Shown here in pieces: positions 60,525 to 64,000 of a DNA stretch of 64,000 nucleotides. The first letter of the stretch is position 1, and each line of letters starts with the position of its first letter. Below the pieces are notes generated by a model. It saw nothing but the letters and a program-made list of their open reading frames with translations, was not told the DNA's origin and searched no databases. The stretch is taken from NCBI GenBank assembly GCA_937871805.1, contig CALMQB010000002.1:124001-188000 (forward strand). Direction: 5' to 3'. A program made the translations under genes and the position numbers. The DNA comes from an uncultured Candidatus Saccharibacteria bacterium. Its GTDB lineage: Bacteria > Patescibacteriota > Saccharimonadia > Saccharimonadales > HK-STAS-PATE-42.

Positions 60525-61166
60525 TTAAACTGCCCTATGTTGGAACGCAGCCTCCCCTAGTGGCCTCCACTGCTGTGGGAACTCGGAAGAACCCGGGTTA
60601 ACAACTTTGGCTCCAGTGTGTTCGCAACTTAAATTTAACTTTGGCATTCCAGGTCGATGAATCACTGCCCCAAGCCTTATAACTGCGGTAGCGGGCCCTC
60701 TCCTGCCTCCAATAAGGTGACAGCCGACCATTGGTCTTCCGTACTCTTGTAGTTCGTCTGGCGATAACGTAAGACCCCCCTCTTCACTAACTTCACGAGC
60801 CAAACCGCTAAAAGCGCACCTATCCATCTTTTTACCAGTAGTTTCGACTCCTCCACCAAGCAGGTCATAGGCTCCAGAAAGAACTTGGTTGGCAGCTTTA
60901 CCGACTACTGGAATTATATTTAAACCTAAACTCGCCAGCGGTAGAACGGATCTCCTGACAACCAGAATTCCTTCATCACCCACAGAGCATGCAAGCTTTC
61001 CGGCAATTCCACCTACTGAAGATACTCTTTCTACGGGTTTTTTCAGGTCGCCGACTAAACTTAAAAATGGCCTTAGAGCACACTCGCCGTGCTGTAAGGC
61101 CTCAAAAATTGAGGATAAGTCGTCTAAACACTCCGCTCTAGCGGGGCTAAGTTCTCTCAAAATCAT
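60525..61166 (-). CDS. NUDIX-like hydrolase, lysine-poor orphan
   Basis: A 213-residue protein whose middle part carries a NUDIX-box-like motif: GGGVETTGKK followed by LAREVSEEGGL (G...REVSEEGG). The flanking regions match no subfamily I know. NUDIX enzymes cut nucleoside diphosphate derivatives; substrate unknown. Composition is like the other orphans. It converges on ung with a 2-bp gap. Confidence 0.6.
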   Translation of the reverse strand: MILRELSPARAECLDDLSSIFEALQHGECALRPFLSLVGDLKKPVERVSSVGGIAGKLACSVGDEGILVVRRSVLPLASLGLNIIPVVGKAANQVLSGAYDLLGGGVETTGKKMDRCAFSGLAREVSEEGGLTLSPDELQEYGRPMVGCHLIGGRRGPATAVIRLGAVIHRPGMPKLNLSCEHTGAKVVNPGSSEFPQQWRPLGEAAFQHRAV

Positions 61167-61227
61167 AATTAGACTTAATATAATAGCATATAATAGCCCA
61201 TAATATCAATAGTTATATTCAGTAGAT

Positions 61228-62019
61228 TCAGTTGCTCAGGAATGCTTCAACCAGACTATCAGCCTCTTTTTTTTTCTGGATTTGGTGAGCGTAATACCAA
61301 CGTTTTAAAAAAGTAATTTGACGTTTAGCGAACCTCCAGATTTCAGTATTGAGTTTAGTTAACATTATTTGCTCTGGATCCGAGCCCGGACTTGAAGTTT
61401 TGTCTAACTCCCCTTCTAGCAATTGGGTTATAAATTTATATTCTAGGCCTAAAGATTTTAGCCAGAGTTTGGAGACTCCTGAGTTGATTAAACTTTGAAC
61501 TTCAATTTTCATATTTTTTTCAGGATCAGGATTGTTCCAACGCTCTAGTAATCTTTTTTGTATATTATGTTTGATTTGATCTCGTTTAGGGTTTAAATTT
61601 AAAACTAAAGTATCTGGTCTTAGGCCCTTTTTTTTAGACTTTCTATTAAACTTGAGCATGGAGTTGAATCTAGGAAATTGATATTGCTCGACTACGCTTT
61701 CAATATAGAGCCCAGTGCCGCCGACGATGATTGGGATTTTTCCTCTACTAGAAATATCTTGAATTAAATTTAAGCAATGTTTTTGAAATTTATAGACAGA
61801 GTACTTTTCTTCAGGATTCAAAATATCTATTAAGTGATGTGTGATTCCTTTGGTTTCCTCTCGAGTGACTTTTCCGGAGCCGATATCCAAACCTTTATAG
61901 ACTTGGCGAGAATCAGCAGAGATAATTTCTCCGTTAAACTTAAGTGCAAGATCAACACCAAGAGAAGTTTTTCCAGACGCGGTCGGCCCAGCAATAACAA
62001 TTAGTTTTGGATGTTTCAT
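61228..62019 (-). CDS. miaA: tRNA dimethylallyltransferase
   Basis: Adds the dimethylallyl group to A37 of tRNAs reading UNN codons. 263 residues (family usually about 300): P-loop IAGPTASGKTSLG, the IISADSRQVYKGLDIGSGK block and PIIVGGTGLYIESV are present, and the C-terminal RQITFLKRWY is seen. The start is leaderless: TATAAT-TAAACTTA-ATG. MiaA activity could affect tRNA-Trp decoding and thus the trp leader; that is inference. Confidence 0.94.
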   Translation of the reverse strand: MKHPKLIVIAGPTASGKTSLGVDLALKFNGEIISADSRQVYKGLDIGSGKVTREETKGITHHLIDILNPEEKYSVYKFQKHCLNLIQDISSRGKIPIIVGGTGLYIESVVEQYQFPRFNSMLKFNRKSKKKGLRPDTLVLNLNPKRDQIKHNIQKRLLERWNNPDPEKNMKIEVQSLINSGVSKLWLKSLGLEYKFITQLLEGELDKTSSPGSDPEQIMLTKLNTEIWRFAKRQITFLKRWYYAHQIQKKKEADSLVEAFLSN

Positions 62020-62027
62020 TAAGTTTA

Positions 62028-62035
62028 ATTATAAT
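62028..62035. promoter_or_regulatory. shared palindromic -10 box of miaA and the DUF3850 gene
   Basis: ATTATAAT reads TATAAT on both strands. On the minus strand 8 bases (62020-62027) separate it from the miaA ATG; on the plus strand 8 bases (62036-62043) separate it from the ATG at 62044. One 8-bp element can therefore serve two divergent leaderless genes. Confidence 0.65.
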
Positions 62036-62043
62036 ACTTTTAC

Positions 62044-62298
62044 ATGATTCACTATAAAAAAGTTTTGCCAGAGTATTTTGAAGATCTTGCAAGCGGCAAG
62101 AAGAAGTTTGAACTTAGACTCGCAGACTGGGAATGCAAAGTAGGAGATGTTTTAATCCTCCGGGAATATTCTGGGGGGGGTTACACTGGGAGAGAACTTA
62201 GAAAAACCGTGAGCTATGTTCTGAAAACAAGAGACTTGGACTTTTTTAGTAGCCAGGAGTTAGAAAAGTTTGGCTATCAAATCCTTAGCTTAGATTAA
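62044..62298 (+). CDS. DUF3850/ASCH-like small protein
   Basis: An 84-residue protein with the ASCH-superfamily layout: HYKKVLPEYFEDLASGKKKF, ELRLADWECKVGDVLILREY and VSYVLK. ASCH-like domains bind RNA or modified nucleosides; the function of this family is not proven. Codons 42-45 (SGGGY) come from a run of eight G, so slippage would abolish the product. It is leaderless and divergent from miaA. Confidence 0.8.
   Translation: MIHYKKVLPEYFEDLASGKKKFELRLADWECKVGDVLILREYSGGGYTGRELRKTVSYVLKTRDLDFFSSQELEKFGYQILSLD
62173..62180 (+). repeat. G8 homopolymer inside the DUF3850 gene
   Basis: Eight consecutive G in the coding strand, in frame in this sequence. A change by one G would truncate the protein at mid-length. 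Confidence 0.85.
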
Positions 62299-62309
62299 GC
62301 TTAGGGACT

Positions 62310-64000
62310 TTAATTGTGGTTTAGGTTTTCTGCTCCGAAGATTGAGGCGAGTTCCGTTTTGAGCTCTGGGGTTAAGCTTAACTTAAATGGAAGTTTAAGA
62401 GCGCGCTGAGCTGGTTTTTCTCCAAAGACTAAAATGATGGAGGTTTCTGCTCCAGATTTAGAAAGTGCCTTAAGTTTAAGAAGATCTTGTTCATACTTTG
62501 GCTTAACAACTTTAATATAAACTAGGTTTGAATCTTTTTGATTTTGTTGGGGGAGCTTTGGTTTGGAAGCTTCTTCTTTAGGTGGGCTTGAAAGACTTGG
62601 AGTGTTGGAAGGGTTTGAGGCTGTGTTTCTAGGGCGAGAGTTGCCGTACGTAGAAGGCTTTGGTGGGTCAAACTTTGGCTTTTGATTAGTTTTAAGATTG
62701 TCTTCGGTAACTTCACTAATTTCATCGACTATCATTTTTAGGTCATCTGAGAGGTTGCCATCACGATCTTTGGCATCGAACTTTCCACTGACAACAATGA
62801 CAGCATTGCTTTTTTGAAGCACGCCCTGATGTTTTGCGTATGATTGAGGGAAAACAACCAGCTCAATCTCACTCGAAGTATCTTCTAGTTTTACAAAAGC
62901 CATTTTGTCTCCTTTTTTAGTAACAATTTCGCGGCTTGCAATAACTATTCCGCCGACGATCCCCTTTCCTCCGTCGACTTCTTCTAAATCAATCCCTGAA
63001 ATTATTTCAACATGTTCTTGAAAATATTCACGATACTTATCTAGGGGGTGGAAACTCAGATAGAGGCCAAGCAAGTCACGTTCCCAACCAAGCTTGAGAT
63101 TGTCTGGCGCTTCAGATTCTGACTTTACTAAACTTAAGTGGGTTTGCTGATCTCCAACTGCACCAAATAATCCAACTTGGTTGCTTATGGCTTCTTTGTC
63201 CCTTTTTTGAGAAAAAGCAATGAGTGATTCAATTTGCTCAAATAGGTCTGAACGGTGGTAGCCGAAGGAGTCGAATCCTCCTGTTTTAATTAGCGATTCA
63301 ATGGCACGCTTATTGACCTGCCTAGAATTAACGCGTACGAAAAAATCTTCAATAGATTTAAATTTTCCATTCTTCTCACGTTCTTTAATAATACTTTCAG
63401 CAGCCCCCAGACCAACATTTTTGATGGCTCCAAGACCGAAACGAATCGTTGACCTCCCTTTAACAATCGCAAAGGTAGAGAATGATTCGTTAATGTCTGG
63501 GTTCTGGACTGAGAGATCTATCTTTTTACACTCAGAAATGTCGATTGTGAGGCGGTCGATGTTATCGGCGTCAGAGGTCATTAGTGCCGCCATGAAAGCA
63601 TCCGGGTAGTGGGCTTTAAGATATGCGGTTTGGTATGCGATTAATGCGTAGCAAGCTGAGTGAGACTTATTAAAACAGTAGTCAGCAAAACCTAAGAGAT
63701 CTTGCCAGCTTTTTTGCATAACCTCTTTTGGGACATTGGAATGCTCAACTCCACCTTCTACATATCTCTTTTCAAGCGGCTTAAGGACATCAATCTTCTT
63801 TTTACCAACTGCTTTACGTAATGTATCTGACTCTCCTCCACTGAAACCACAAATTTCCCGAGCAAAAGCCATGAATTGCTCCTGGTAAACAAGCACTCCG
63901 AATGTTTCTTTATATACTTTTTCAAATGTTGGGTGGTCATACTCAACCTCTTCAAGCCCGAGTTTTCGATCTATGAACTTATCAACGAGACCTGCGCTGA
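62310..64000 (-). CDS. dnaE: DNA polymerase III alpha subunit (partial, C-terminal part)
   Basis: Replicative polymerase; the frame is open to the right window edge, so the gene continues beyond it. The visible part begins in the polymerase palm/thumb region (LVDKFIDRKLGLEEVEY, ETFGVLVYQEQFMAFA), followed by FNKSHSACYALIAYQTAYLK, the helix-hairpin-helix region (GLGAIKNVGLGAAESIIK), the OB-fold domain (GIVGGIVIASREIVTKKGDK) and a low-complexity Pro/Ser linker before a short C-terminal domain. A TTAAGTTTAA copy encodes LLKLKAL near the end. It converges on the DUF3850 gene with an 11-bp gap. Confidence 0.95.
   Translation of the reverse strand, partial: SAGLVDKFIDRKLGLEEVEYDHPTFEKVYKETFGVLVYQEQFMAFAREICGFSGGESDTLRKAVGKKKIDVLKPLEKRYVEGGVEHSNVPKEVMQKSWQDLLGFADYCFNKSHSACYALIAYQTAYLKAHYPDAFMAALMTSDADNIDRLTIDISECKKIDLSVQNPDINESFSTFAIVKGRSTIRFGLGAIKNVGLGAAESIIKEREKNGKFKSIEDFFVRVNSRQVNKRAIESLIKTGGFDSFGYHRSDLFEQIESLIAFSQKRDKEAISNQVGLFGAVGDQQTHLSLVKSESEAPDNLKLGWERDLLGLYLSFHPLDKYREYFQEHVEIISGIDLEEVDGGKGIVGGIVIASREIVTKKGDKMAFVKLEDTSSEIELVVFPQSYAKHQGVLQKSNAVIVVSGKFDAKDRDGNLSDDLKMIVDEISEVTEDNLKTNQKPKFDPPKPSTYGNSRPRNTASNPSNTPSLSSPPKEEASKPKLPQQNQKDSNLVYIKVVKPKYEQDLLKLKALSKSGAETSIILVFGEKPAQRALKLPFKLSLTPELKTELASIFGAENLNHN

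Noticed and set aside
65-62479. The 10-mer as a strand-biased chi or KOPS-like signal
   Set aside because: Both orientations are common (about 29 and 17 on the plus strand by hand count) and interleaved within short distances, so there is no strong strand polarity in this window. A larger region would be needed to exclude it fully.
1-64000. Recoded UGA (code 25 as in Gracilibacteria/Absconditabacteria)
   Set aside because: Conserved proteins (TrpRS, HisS, RarA, Ung, NusG) are full length under the standard code without needing UGA read-through, and UGA serves as a stop.

Overview
The window looks like a chromosomal segment of a very reduced Gram-positive-type (single-membrane) bacterium of the Candidate Phyla Radiation, most likely Saccharibacteria (TM7). 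This is inferred from gene style, not from a database match. The DNA is AT-rich, genes are densely packed, and conserved proteins are full length under the standard code with TGA as stop. There is an LPXTG-anchored surface protein, a VanY-type peptidase and a CapA-like protein, but nothing that points to an outer membrane. Biosynthesis is almost absent (a lone purF), while tRNA charging, tRNA modification and DNA repair genes are well represented.

Layout. 0-10 kb: trpS behind a tryptophan-codon attenuator, a heliorhodopsin, an RND exporter, a decayed uracil-DNA glycosylase, and rarA. 10.4-20.2 kb: defence island 1, with a cytosine-methyltransferase/NgoFVII-like/Z1 restriction cassette and a type I cassette (hsdM, KilA-N, RhuM, AlbA_2 genes) whose hsdS is cut off against a truncated serine recombinase. 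20.3-29 kb: tRNA-Gln, VanY, CapA, purF, a sortase-anchored beta-propeller and orphan genes. 29.3-40 kb: defence island 2, with DUF2130, type III restriction-modification (res, dinD, mod), a large SNF2 helicase and radC. 40-64 kb: housekeeping genes (VIT, M50 protease, mscL, nusG/secE, tsaE, tsaB, uvrC, rsmD, hisS behind a histidine-codon attenuator, ung, miaA, dnaE), three more tRNAs, and a promoter-driven candidate structured RNA near 46.7 kb.

Three signals cut across genes. (1) The 10-mer TTAAGTTTAA, in either orientation, occurs 46 times by my hand count, where about half a copy is expected. Only two copies lie in the roughly 20 kb of defence islands. This is the distribution expected of a DNA uptake sequence. 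(2) Many genes have a -10 box followed by about 8 nt and then the start codon, so their mRNAs should be leaderless. In several of them the 10-mer exactly bridges the -10 box and the ATG. (3) trpS and hisS each lie downstream of a consensus promoter, a leaderless 15-codon leader peptide rich in the cognate codon (Trp or His), alternative RNA hairpins, an intrinsic terminator and one orphan gene. This appears to be a shared ribosome-mediated attenuation system for aminoacyl-tRNA synthetases.

About ten dispersed, lysine-poor orphan genes differ in composition from their neighbours and contain no exact copy of the 10-mer. One of them has a G8 tract at a frameshift, as in phase-variable genes. All functional statements are from reading the sequence; no searches or folding programs were run.
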